64,000 nucleotides of DNA from Rhynochetos jubatus. Lineage: Eukaryota > Chordata > Aves > Eurypygiformes > Rhynochetidae. Made by a program: the position numbers and the translations under genes. Below the pieces are notes generated by a model, which saw only the letters and a list, made by a program, of their open reading frames with translations, had not been told where the DNA came from and searched no databases. The DNA is taken from NCBI GenBank assembly GCA_027574665.1, contig CM050654.1, forward strand, positions 27,237,722 through 27,301,721, in the 5' to 3' direction. Below, piece by piece: positions 12,292 to 24,350 of the stretch. Position 1 is the stretch's first letter. Every line of letters begins with the position of its first letter.

Positions 12292-15200
12292 AATGTTGCA
12301 CAAACTTGAGAACCATTCTCTAGGCAGTGAAAGATGGCCTTTCCTGGATAAGGACAAATCAGCAATAAGTCTTGGGCATTTATACTATGCACAATAATCA
12401 GCTGAGCAACAGATTAACAGCTAAACATTTCCAGCAATTTAGGAGGCTGTTTTGTTCTCAGACTAAGGTTGAACTGCTACTCTAAGACAAGCCTTAACCA
12501 TTTGCTTCCTCTGTTTTGATAAATCTACCCAGTCCTGGACAGCCCATAACATATTTATGTGCACCAACAAGAAAGTCTCTGAGATCACATTCTAGGGATG
12601 CCACAAAAAAAAACAAGCAATAAAATGCATCCAGCCCTGTTTATTGCAAGTCAGTTGTTATGTCAGGCTGCTCTTATGTCAGGCTCTTCCCAGAAAGCAG
12701 AGTTGTTCATCATGCAGTTACTGCAGAAACTTGTTTCTACACTGCAACACATGTCAGAGAAGGCACTTGGTCTCAGTACAACACTTGCCTCTTGTAGCAG
12801 TGCTTCTTGCTCCCTGTAGAAGAGAAGGTAGGAAAGCAAGGATGAGAAACACTCTCCTTAGGCAGAAAGCTGCTAAGAGCATTAATGACAGGAGTTAATT
12901 TTCCAATCTGTTCATGGCACCTGTTAATTTGATGGCTTTTCATTTCATTTTACATACTGCTCCCAAGTACCTCTGGAACTAAAAATTTAGCCAGACATAG
13001 GGGAATGTGTTACTACGGGTCTATGTTTGCCTAAATATGATAATCCAATAGTTTAACTGGATAATCAAGGTTGTCTCTTTAGGCAACAGATGCATATGTA
13101 TTTTCAGAAAATAATCCATTTGATCTATCTTTGTATACCTTAGATGACTGTCTACAAATCCAGTCACGTACTTACCAAGCCCTATAAACATCTGCTTCAC
13201 TACAGGTTATGATATAATGAATTGTAGGAATACACATGAGTGTTTCCTGATTGCTCCTGTCCAGACAGAGGTAATTTTATGCTAAATACCTGGTATGAGT
13301 TGGTGGCTAGTGACTAGAGGCTGTGAATCTGTGGTACGATTTCTTATTTCCCAGAATTCCCTACCCCACACTGAGTAGTTATCATCAAATATTTATATAT
13401 GACAGCCTGCGAGCCTGCAGCCACCTCAGACAGCATGGATGCCGCTATGGTTGCAGCCCATGTGACGATTCTAATTTCCAGATTAGCTCCACAGTCAAGA
13501 TCTTAAACCTATTTTCCCCAAAAGATGCAGCATCCTTGAGACAGAAAGAGGTTTCCATGTCTGGTCATAAGATAGTCCCTGCAGCACTGTAGTTCCACAA
13601 GGATTTTTCAGAATGTGTCATCCTGTGACAGTCTTTCCACGGCTCAGCCTGAAAGACAGTACCTCCTGTCCTTCTCCTTAGCCCTTGCCACCTTCCTTGC
13701 TTCCTGCCTCTGTCTCTTTGCCTCTGCTGGGAGCGTTCCCTGTAGTGTTTCTTCTGATATTGCCTGTTTCTTGCCATTTCTGCTTTCAAGATCTCTGTAA
13801 CAGGATGGTAGCTGCCTGCCAGAGTTGCCTGTTTCTCTGATGGGTGGCCTTGCTCTGCAACAGATGGGGAGTGGACACATATCTGGCCTATCTTTAGAGG
13901 TCAGCCACTATGACATACTGTGTATTTGTGATGCAAGAGAGACACTTTTGCCATATATGGAAATAGCTATATTTGGCTGTTTTTCCATCACAGTAGAAAA
14001 ACTGCTTCGTGATTTGTCTTTGTGAAATAAGAGCTTTTCCTTCCATCTCAGAATCCATGAACTTAGACTCAAGTCTAAAACATTTTCCTCTAGGCTTTCC
14101 CTTCAGGGTTTTCATTGTGTTGGGGGACAGCAAGGACAGTGAAACTGAGGTCTGCAGTCTCCAGAACAGAACTGAAGCTCAGTAGTCCAGAGCCCACCCA
14201 TGTAATCTCTTTTCTATGAGGCCCATCCCTTATAATCAGCTTTGACAAGACATGACAATGAAGAGGAAAAAAAAAAAAGAAACAGGGAAGTTTGTTAAGG
14301 ATAGGAAACACAGACTTATAATTGGTTTCTATTAATTATTTCATTTTCAGTCCAAAAATCCATCCCATTACAGCACTGATGCCTGCCACGTAAGAACTAA
14401 ATGTCAGAAAAAACAAACCACCCTGTAACTACAAGAGTATGTTTTTCTGCTCTCGTGTTGAAGTGACATATGAATACTGTGAGATTACTTCCATTGTGCA
14501 ACTGACGCATTGTTATACAACATAGCAGGATGGAGCTCACCCTAGAAACTCCCAACACACAATACATTGAGATCTTCTTTTGGAAATGACGCTAGCAGTG
14601 TGCATCTCAGTAAAGATAGCCTTTGGGCCTTGTTCTGGAGTCATAGGGAGTTTATGAGATGTTATATTCTCCCATTTCCTCCTTGCTGAAACTTCCCTGG
14701 GAAGGTCTTTCAGCATCAGGATGCATCACTTCCCAAAGGATGTTTGGGCAGAGTCCATGGCAAAAAAATCAGACTAATGATCTGGAGTTAGGTAGGCAGA
14801 AGGATGCAGTCTAGAGATGGAGCTGTTCCCAGACCCGCACCACCAGTCTGAATTCTAGAACTGGATGTGTAAAAACCTACAGCCCCACAAAGAGCTTCCA
14901 TTACGTTAGCCACATTGGTTAGCCTTTATATATAGAATACAAATATAATGAAGTCACACTGCTTTGTGTAATAAAGCATCATTCATTTTGCACATAGGTC
15001 ACAATCTGGCCGCAAAATATCAAAGTAAGTACTGGAAACAATCCCAGCATATTCAAACAGCCCAAAGCATCTCACATTTAAAGTCAATAATGTAGCAGGC
15101 ATAGTTTGTTACAGCCCAAAATCCTACACCAGGGTATGGATACCACAGAAATTATTTTTAACAACTGTAGATAAAGAAAAAGACCTTGTTTTTCTCTCAT

Positions 15201-16867
15201 AGGCAAAAAATCAGAAAAGCACATCGGCTTAATGAATATATATTTTTATTAATTGCAGGTTAAATATATGGTGTGATTGTTACAGGTTATTGTTTTCAAT
15301 ATCTTTATCAATGACATTATGATAATGATTCATAACTATTACCTATTGATTTTAACAATTATAACTCTTCCTTTGCCTTTTTCCCTCTACACCAAAGCAA
15401 GACATGAGGAATAAGTTTGTTCCTCACCACCACCCCACCTTTTCTTTTTTTTTTTTTTTAGTTTATAGTCTAAAGGGCCTTATTCTCCTATCATAGGAGA
15501 AGTTTAATAACACCTACAGGTTTTTACGCTTCAGTGAAAGATGTCAATGCAAGTCCTTAGGCTTTTTTTTCAGAGTAGGTCTAGGCAAAGATCTCTGTTG
15601 TCTACAATACAGAGTCATTCTTTTAAAATTACCAGTTGTTGGGGTTTTTTTCCCAGTGTATTGTATTTTACTGTTAAGGAGAGCTCCTCATGAAAAAAAT
15701 GCACTTGATCTTTTATAGAAAGAGTAACTACATTTAAACAAGGACAGAGGTTTATATTCTTGTAGGTAAAAAGTGTTTTCTCATTGACTTTCATACTCCT
15801 ATTTCATTTTCAAGGCTACCCAAAAATCATGCATGACTAAGTGCGACTTTCTGGCCGTGCCTGAGGAGCTAAAACAGCAGAAGTCAATTAATTGGAAATA
15901 CTTCCTTGTTGTTTGCAGATGGCAGGCTCAAAATGCATAGGAGATAAGGATACACTGTGCAAGAAAATGCAGTATTTTCAGTTGCAGTCACTGGGGGTGC
16001 TAACAGGTACATGCATGCATAAAGCAATTCGATGAACCCTAAGAAAAAATCTACAAAAAAAACCATAGATACCATGTCTGCCCAGGTATTCTGGACAGTG
16101 GGGTACGATTGGTACAGGAAAGCGAACAAAGACAATCTCAAAGCAGGGGTTGAAGAATCCTACTCTCCTCATTATCATATACATCTTGCCAGAAAAAAAC
16201 CAATTACTTCTTGCAGAAAATGGCAAGGATAGTCAGTGTCTCTCTCCTTAGTGGTTGGCATGACCAGAAATGCCCTCTCTGGTCTTTCAAAAGCACAATT
16301 CTCAGTGTACCACCACCCTCAAACTTCCACCAGGGCTGGCCCTATTTCTTGGCTTCATCCATGGCCTCAAAGCTATTCCTTAGCCCTAAATATTTCCTTT
16401 TGTTTTCTGTTTAGATGCATGCTTCTAGGAAACAGTGCCTTCAGAGGAGGTCATATCTTTTATTTTGTTGGTAGGGTAACTTTCTGGAGTCCCTGGTTGA
16501 TTATGCCTGTTTACCTTCTGATAGCTATGTTTCCTGGATGGCTGCCATGTGTTTTTCCTTTCTAGTTAATCTTACGGCAATGGTCCTGGCCTTCAACGGA
16601 TATAGTGTGTTTGTCCTGCTGGCGTTCAATAGGGCTCTAAAACATAAACACTTTTTTGTGTGTTTCTGGGTACATCAGCATTCAGAAACCAAACTCCTTT
16701 ATGAGTAGCAGACACATCCAGCACTCAGTGTTTTCAAATCTCTGCAGACACATGAATTCATGCTCTTTCTGCCTTGCAAGGCAATAAAGTTTACAAATGA
16801 CTCTCCACACTTCTAGGGAAGAAAGCTGAGAAATGAAAAGCTCCAGGTTGCAGAAGCAAAAGCTAGT
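12292..16867. other. non-coding, AT-rich in its second half
   Basis: No gene is recognised. A12 lies at 14267-14278 and T15 at 15445-15459. From about 14.3 to 16.1 kb the DNA is AT-rich. A minus-strand open frame of 85 codons at 15884-16141 is rich in hydrophobic residues in its middle but matches no family I know, and I take it to be chance. Confidence 0.55.
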
Positions 16868-16907
16868 CATATAAACAGGTAACCAAACATATAAACAGGT
16901 AACCATT
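16868..16907. repeat. 20-bp tandem duplication
   Basis: The 20-base unit beginning 'catataaacaggtaacca' occurs twice back to back (16868-16887 and 16888-16907). The first 18 bases are identical, and only the last two differ (aa versus tt). The near-identity suggests a fairly recent replication-slippage or repair duplication. Confidence 0.85.
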
Positions 16908-19285
16908 TAAAAGGCATCCAAGGAACCTTTCTGGCAGAGGTAGCATTTCATAGCAGGAAAACCTTGCTTTGTACTAGAGCACAGCAGGCAGGTTTGATCG
17001 TTTGTCTGCCTAACGGTTTTCTCAAGGTGCATCTTACTGACTTGGGAACGCCACTGACAGCTCTTAACTCTGGAGCTCCATCATCTTTTTTCTTTTTTTT
17101 TTTGGTCTTGTGCTGTTTTGCAGGTTCAGCTTCTGTACCTCAACAAAGCCTCAGTCTTCTGTAGCTTCTTCAGTCCCACATAGTGCTCTAGGAATGCTGT
17201 TAACTGAGTAAGACTTTTCCCTGACATCAACACTCAGCAATGTTGAGCTGAGAAAGCGACAGACCGTGGCATCTTATTGTATTTGTCTGAGATAGGATTC
17301 AATATGAAGAATCAGCGCATTGTTTCAATGTCTGCACACCAGTTAACTATTAATGAATTCATAGTCAATAAAATATACTCTCTGGGTAATATCCGGTCAA
17401 CAGTTAACCTAGTAGTTGTGTTTGGAAAAGAGTTTATGATCAATCCCTTGTTGCCACAACCTTATATGTTCTGGAATGTTCGCTTGTTGGCCTGTAACTT
17501 CCCAGAAATGTTAGGATGGCAAAATCGAATCTTACATGAGCAGGGGAAAGAACAGAGCTTCCCCAAAATTCTGCTTCAATATTTTCAGGCCAGAGTTAAA
17601 AGAAATATGCACAAGTTTGGTATTAAATTTTGTCAGGGCAGAATTTTTTTCAGAAATACTGATTATCCTGCTTCAAGAAAAAAACATGTATGGCTATCCC
17701 AAAACCAGGAACACTGGGAAAAAAATGTGCTGAGAATATAATTTTTTATTTTCTTTTTCTTACATGTACAGCAATCGGGTCATTTCTGGAAGAAATTTTC
17801 CTATGCCCATTAACTAGATGAATAGTTCTCAAGACTGCTTTGTCAGACTCCACTGTTCACAAGTTTTATTTACATGACTGCACTGCAAGTCTTCAAACTT
17901 GATTGTTTGAGAATCTCACTGGGACCTTAAAGAGAAGCTAAGTTTGAATAAACTTGGTAGACTTATAAACCAATTTCAAAGTTATCGACAACACGCACAT
18001 GCACACGCACGTATAGATGTATTACTTAACATTACACAGTCACTTGCAGCCTTCAAACATTTAAACGTTAATAATACTGCAGTAGTTGGCATCACACTTC
18101 ATGTCCAAATGCCTTAAAGATGCACAAAGCCAAACAGCCAAACCAATAAAAACCCCACAGTTCCTAGCTCAGTAGTTTTAAGATGACTCATATTTCAGGA
18201 GAGGACCCACAACCATCTCAGACTGAAATCACAGCACTCAGAATCTAGTCCACTTTTGACCTGGTGCTCCCTTTCCACATCCTACTTTCTTACTTGGTAA
18301 AGTCACGTACACATACATCTACATGGGGGTGTGACACAGGAGTGGGCACAAAGTAGTTTAATGGGCTGGCCAGAAAGCTGTGATAAGGAGGGTGTATAAA
18401 CAGGGTTTCTCCTGTGCTGAAGCTTTCCCTACACTAATATAGAGTGACTTGATTTTGTTTATAGTGTGGGACCTGGATTGCCCACAAAGTTCATTTTCAC
18501 AGGATGCATTTTCTCGGTTCCCCCTCATTAAAGTAAATCTGATTACATTTCAGTCTCATTTTTTTAAAGAGAGAGGAGCTAGCAGGGGGAGCTGGAGCCA
18601 CACACTTAGATAATTTCCATTCAAATCCAGCACAGTAGTCCTCTCAGCCAAGTTGCACTTAGGGGAAGGAGACAGCAGGGGAAAATTTTGTGCTATTCTT
18701 TGATGGGCTTCATCGGGTGGATGAAGCATGACCAGTCATCCATAACCTGACAAGGCCTTGGAAAAAGCAGAATCATGACTACATCACGTATACCTCCAGT
18801 GCTAGGACAATAGGGGATACTGTTGTGGGCTGCAGGGCTGGAAAGGAAGAGCATTTAAAGTTGTGGTAATAAGGAGAAATTATTATCTGGGGGATGGTGG
18901 GAGGTAAAGGAGATCTGGCAGAGGACATCAGAAGAAGCTGGGTGGGGGGAGAGGTGTCTCGTCCTCTCCCTGCCCCAACCTCCATCCTCCCTGAGACATT
19001 TCAACATTCGTTATCCAAGCAGCAAGCTCTTTTCTATGGCAGGAAAGAAAGAAATCGATTGTGTTTTTAAAAGCTACTTGGAGCACACAAAAGGTGCATT
19101 GTTTCAAAATTGGTTGAGGGGGCTGGGTGCTTTGGGGGGAAAGAGTTGAACTTATACCATCATTTCGTCTAATTATGCCTGATGTTATTCCTGTTGTCAT
19201 GTGGGTTACTACAAAGCCAACTGCCAGCTTGTGTCCCTGAGAGCAAAGACTAAACTGTTACGCTTACAAGGACACAAGGCTTGTT

Positions 19286-19308
19286 CCCCTCTCCCTCCTC
19301 CCCCTCCC
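19286..19308 (-). other. G-quadruplex-capable tract
   Basis: The plus strand has C runs CCCC, CCC, CCCCC and CCC with spacers of 3, 4 and 1 bases, so the minus strand meets the simple four-run G4 rule. It lies next to no recognised gene, so no role is proposed. Confidence 0.45.
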
Positions 19309-22300
19309 ACACTACCGCAGGCATTGGGATACCCACACGTTTGGAAGAGATGTTGGGAAACATGGGGATAGAAACCACCTAGGAGATACCAGCCATCAGA
19401 GATGACCACCAGCCTTATCCTGTATAACCCCAGGGACATGCTGAGAGACACGCAACCATCCACCTAGACAGTGGCCTCTCCTTTTCTCCTTTTCTGTTCA
19501 GACGATGCATTTGCCATGTCCAGTTCCCAGGCCAGGCAAACACTGTAGCTGATCCTGGAGCAAACTGTTCTGTCATCTCATCCAGGTTTCCTCTCAGACA
19601 GACATCTTTGACAGGAGGGAAGCTGGAGGCTACCAGGGTGTTGCATATTGCCAACAAGGAAAGGCACAGGCCTCAGGGCAAAACAGACCACAAAACAAGT
19701 GCAGCTACAGCTATCACCAATTTAAAATCTCAGATCTTTCAATAAGTTCCACCTGCTCATCTGAAGGCCAGCTCTGGCAGGTCAGTCACTTGACTGTGTC
19801 CTGCTTGCACTTCATCTCATCAAGGCTGGGGACCTTGCTGGCTTTCTAAGAGACTCTCTGTTGATGTTTAGAAAACAAGCAGAGCTCAGGCTGTCCCTGA
19901 GCTGGCTCTTCAGATGTGCATGCATCCATAAACACTCTCTCCTGCCAGTCTGGCTCAGCTTGGACCAGGGAGGGTGTAACCCAAAGGGAGCCTGGGGTGA
20001 GGGTGGACTTCCAGTGTTATGCTAGCCAAGGCCAAAATAGATGCGGTCAGAACCTGATCCTTTGGCAGACCCCACCAATTCATGCAGGGTCACACCTAAT
20101 AGCTAGGAATGGGTGAACTTGAGTCACAGGACATAAACAATAGACCAAAAGCCTAACACGATGTTCAAGACAGCTTAGCAAACCTTTCATTTGCATTCAT
20201 TTTAACTTTCCTAGGTTGCGCTCCCTGCCCTCTGCTGTCATCTTAGCCTAACAGGGCACACCATTTCAACACTGACTAGGAGCAGACATTCAGAACAGAG
20301 ATTCATCTGTTTCTTCAGTGCTAGGGAAAAGTTTCTCAGTCCTGGAGCACTGAGGTGCACTGTAAACTTTGCCAAGGGCTTCCAAAGCCCCACAGGTCCA
20401 GGCAGGTTTTCCTCCTGTTTGCACATAGCCAAAAAAAAAGATTATGAGAAACTAGCTTGGGAAAATAAACCCTTTCCTTTTTAAGGAGGCTGTGCAAGGA
20501 ATTCTTTTCTTTCACCTTTTTTAAAAACTCTGGTACATATTACCTGCCTTGATTCCAGTCTCATTGAGCACTTTTTGCTGTACTGGCATCTTTCATGTGG
20601 CTGTTCTCCCACACTCAAACAGAGTTCTGCTTCGGTTTGCTTTTAATATGCAGGGACACACATTGCCATACACCTATGCTAGAGATGGCAAAGTCAAAAA
20701 ATAGATGCATAGCTCTAAAAGCTGTCCTTATTTTATGCTCACCAACCCCAAATCCTCCCCTTCATCCCCTTGCTCCTTTCTTTATTACACTGAATTATAG
20801 TACAGGACTTGGAAGACAAGTGTGTCTTGGAGATGACTTGGAAGCTGCCTGACCTGGTTTCTGTAGGTCAGACATACTGACCTTCAAAGCTAGACTGTAA
20901 AGCTCACCTTTACAAAGCAGCCTTTGCAGGTCCAGCAAGCGGCTGTTGGGACAGACATGCTGGAAGCTGTAACAATAGCTGTATTGATAGGAGAGATTTT
21001 ATTGTAAGTTGGATTTAGGAATGAGTAATTATGCAAACAAGCAATTAACTAAAATAAATATGAATGGCTTCATATTTGGGGGATGCTTTTAGTTTGAGTT
21101 GCAGCAATATCAGAGGCAGGAAATTTCACAGGCCTGAATCAAGCCTTTAAAACAAAGATAAAGGGGGCATTGGCAGTAACGGGATAAATACTGTTCTGTC
21201 TCTCCTATGCATCGTTAAATGCTATGTGCATATGTATGCAACAGGGCAGCTGTAATTTACAGAATCAGGAAAGGCATTAAAATACTGAAGATTTGAGGTC
21301 AGGTAAGGTCCACTTTATTGACCCACCATCTGTTGAGCAGCATCATTCTATTTATTCCCATAAATTTCACTGATGCAAGACAGGAAAAATTTTTGTCTTG
21401 GTCATTCTGTTGTTATTGTGATTTCTTTCCCCCCTGAGAAGGCAGGTTGCAGGATGCTTGCAAGATAGCTGAATACGGTGACACTGCTGTCTGCCTTAGA
21501 GCTCTAGCTAGCTCAGCTCATCAGATGAGACACTTTGGAAATCCAAATGTTTCTGAGGTCAGCCTTCTCCTTCTGTAGTGCTTCACAACCTTGCTTACAA
21601 GGCCTGTTCTGCCACACACTCCTGCACTTAGGGACGGCAGCTGGAGAAGGAGAGATCTTCCTATAAGAGAAACGGCAGACATGCAAGTTTCTGAGTGGGA
21701 GAGGAGGTAGTGGCAGATAACGTACAAAATCTTTCCCTGCTCAGGGACACTACAGCAGAAGGGACAGGATCTATGCTTCCCTTTGGGAACATTATGCCGA
21801 TGAGCTTATAGAAAGGAGCTTGATGGAGATGCAATAGTAAGAATCGCTGAAGCAACCTGAGAATTTCAATGTGACAATCAGGAAAGGAATTCCCTCTCCC
21901 CACCCCACCCCCATCAAGATTCTGATTTTACATTTTGGAAACAAAATGTGTACAAAATATGCCCTGACATGACTTTGACGTTGTGTTCCCAAATGATTCC
22001 ATTAATTCTGAAATTCACCTGCCTTTTTGGAAAGTAGCATCTAATTTAAAAATAAATAAATAAACCTAAATCAAAATGGCTTGTTTCATCTTATGTTGAA
22101 GGAATTAAACACTCTCCATTGAACAGAAACTATTATCTTCCCTATTATTTAGGTCAGATGCAAGACTGAAACATTTGCTATCTTTTTGTTATCAGCTGAG
22201 GTCTAGAGCCCCATCTCCTGGAGTCAGGTGATTATGTTGGAAGCTTAGTTTGCTTGCTTTTGACATTCCTTGCCCTTGTGGTTTGGAAGGAGATCTTGAA

Positions 22301-23500
22301 AATGTGTTTTAAACATAACGAGTGCTGTGATGTCTGTCTGAGCCACCACACATCTGGAAACAAAAGTTTCATGTAGAGTGATCTGTTTCAGGTTTATCAA
22401 GACAATGTTAACTCCAAGGCTCATCTATCAGGCTCCGTCAGCATCACTCATGGAGAGCTTGCATAGGACCAGATGACTTTATTCAAACTTAGTATGACTT
22501 AGTTTATCCTCTCAGTTGACCCACTATGGTACATCAGGAGGAAAACCTACTCAGCATAGGTAAGCCTGTTTCTCTTTCCTGTGGGGTACCAAGACCACCC
22601 ATTCCCTGGTCAAAATTCAATCCCAGTGCTGCTATATCATTTTCCAAAACCAGCATTTTTCTGTTGCCTTCAAGGATTTGCATTCAAGCTTCTGGCCCAC
22701 AGGCAATGCCAACACACATTGATTACAGTTCAGAACCCGAAGAAGAGGAAATGATGCTGAACAAGGGCTCTCATGTTTCGTGTGGCTCCAATGGTGATGT
22801 GTTAAAGGCCAGCCTTTGCTACAGCTACGTGCGTGCAGGGGACTCATTTTCAGTATGGCCACCAGCAGTGGTAAAGTCAAAAGAGAACCATGAGTCTGAG
22901 CCAGGACCTGGTCCAGGGCCAAGACCATTTCCTCTGTAGCCTCAGTATTTACGCCCTTCAGCGATCTGGAGGTTTATCAAGACTCTGCCACTGCCTCTTT
23001 CAACCAATTTACAGTTATTCGTGAAGCTGTGGCAACTCGATTGTGAGTCTGAGATCCTTACTGTGATTTGGCCAAGCCGGGCAGATTTCACTTTCTCAAT
23101 TGCAGCTCAGAAACCAAGCTAGCTCAGTCGCCTCTCATCTTTTTGTCCATCTTTCCTCTGAACTGCCTCCACTTTGTCTCTCTCTTACTGGCAGTGACCT
23201 GAAACCAAGCTGTCTTCTTAACACCTTTTTCACAACAACACACCAGCTAGAAAGAGGGCTTCTCTCCCACGGACAGAAGCTGCTGCTTAGGATTTCTGAG
23301 CTCCATGTTGTTCAGTTCCCTGGCCTCCCAAATATTCACTGTCAGGCCTTGGGCAATTGAAGTCCAGCTATGGTACCTCAGGTCCAACTTGCAAAGGGCA
23401 AGAGCAATCCTTCTTTCTTCTAACTTGTAGCAGAGCTAAAGTATGTAACTCAAAGCCATCTAAGCTCCTCACCAAAAGAACAGCCCCCCTACAGAAAAAG

Positions 23501-23516
23501 AAAAAAAAAAAAAAAA
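23501..23516 (+). repeat. A16 homopolymer
   Basis: An uninterrupted run of 16 A follows a short A-rich lead-in. I looked upstream for a retroposed gene or SINE body that would make this a retroposon tail and found none. It is treated as a simple repeat. Confidence 0.7.
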
Positions 23517-23616
23517 GCCAAACCAGAACACCTACCCTTTTGTTTGCTTCCTATTATTGCCTTCTCAATAGAGCAGCCTGTCACAATTCGAGAATGAAGG
23601 GGTACCATCCACTTGT

Positions 23617-24350
23617 TCTTCTGTTCACTCAAACTCTCCCCTACCACCTACTGCAGATATATTGTAACCAGCACTACAGAACTCTTTCTTTGTTTCTCAT
23701 TTGGACCCCCACACCCTTCCATGACAGGTCTCAACAGGCCTCTGCCCCTCTTCAACTGAGTTTATTTATCCCTCTCCTGGATGATCAGCTCTTCCTGAAT
23801 TTGTCTCTCCTTTCTAGCTCATTCCTTTTCCCCTTCACAATTCCTGCCATCCCCTGCAAGGCATTTCATCAAGAGCATTGTGCTCACACGCTTTCTTCAC
23901 AGCATCTTGCTCAGTTCAGATGGGGAGTTAATGATTTCCCAGGGCAGTGCCGTGGGCCTCCGCATCCCCTCTGCTGACAGAGCATCTCCAAAACTTCCCT
24001 AAGAGAACCTGAACTCCTCCCTTTGAGGAAACAGTGGTCATAAACCTTTCTGCTGGGGGGTCTTTCTGAGGTTTGCCACCTCCAGATGTTCAGGGGGAGA
24101 CCAAAAGAAAAGAAAATCAAGAAAGCCAAGAAAGCCATAGCAGCTGCTGCTGAACAAGGAGACAGAGGCTTGCCACACCCAGGGAGCACACCAGAGGTGA
24201 AGTCTGAAGGCAGAAAGGCATTGGGGGGTAGAAGAAGAGAGGAGCAGGAGATTTAAAGGAAAGAGTGAGGGCAGATGAGGTTAGGGATGATGGAAGAAGT
24301 GGAAATGTTGAGTTGGAAAGTGCTGGTTGAAGAGGAGAAACAAAGGTGAA
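23617..24350. other. pyrimidine-rich then purine-rich strand-asymmetric block
   Basis: From about 23617 to 23860 the plus strand is strongly C/T-rich, and from about 24190 to 24350 it is strongly A/G-rich, so the strand bias flips within about 700 bases. A 206-codon plus-strand open frame (23357-23977) runs through the pyrimidine part. Its lysine run comes from the A16 tract and its leucine, serine and phenylalanine excess from the C/T bias, so I do not call it a gene. Confidence 0.45.

Larger units (their letters stand above)
16908..23600. other. non-coding, unique-looking sequence
   Basis: No gene is recognised. A 154-codon plus-strand frame at 17277-17741 lies in AT-rich DNA, where such length is less expected, but the peptide has no motif I can place. 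C-rich DNA at 19286-19308 is noted separately. Around 19501-19735 a 77-codon open segment follows a pyrimidine tract and CAG, and it is not recognised. Confidence 0.5.

Noticed and set aside
15884..16226. Hydrophobic minus-strand frames that look membrane-like
   Set aside because: The DNA is AT-rich, and T-rich codons give Phe, Leu and Ile by bias. No topology or motif of a known membrane family was seen.
17277..17741. 154-codon open frame in AT-rich DNA
   Set aside because: It is long for its composition, but the peptide carries no domain motif, and one frame of this length in 64 kb on six frames is not surprising.
19501..19735. Open segment with ADPGANCSVIS resembling a retroviral-type aspartyl protease core
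   Set aside because: The catalytic D-T/S-G is D-P-G here, only about eight residues fit, the rest of the protease fold is absent and no polymerase motif follows.
23357..23977. 206-codon open frame
   Set aside because: It runs through an A16 tract and a pyrimidine-rich block, and its composition reflects those biases rather than a protein.
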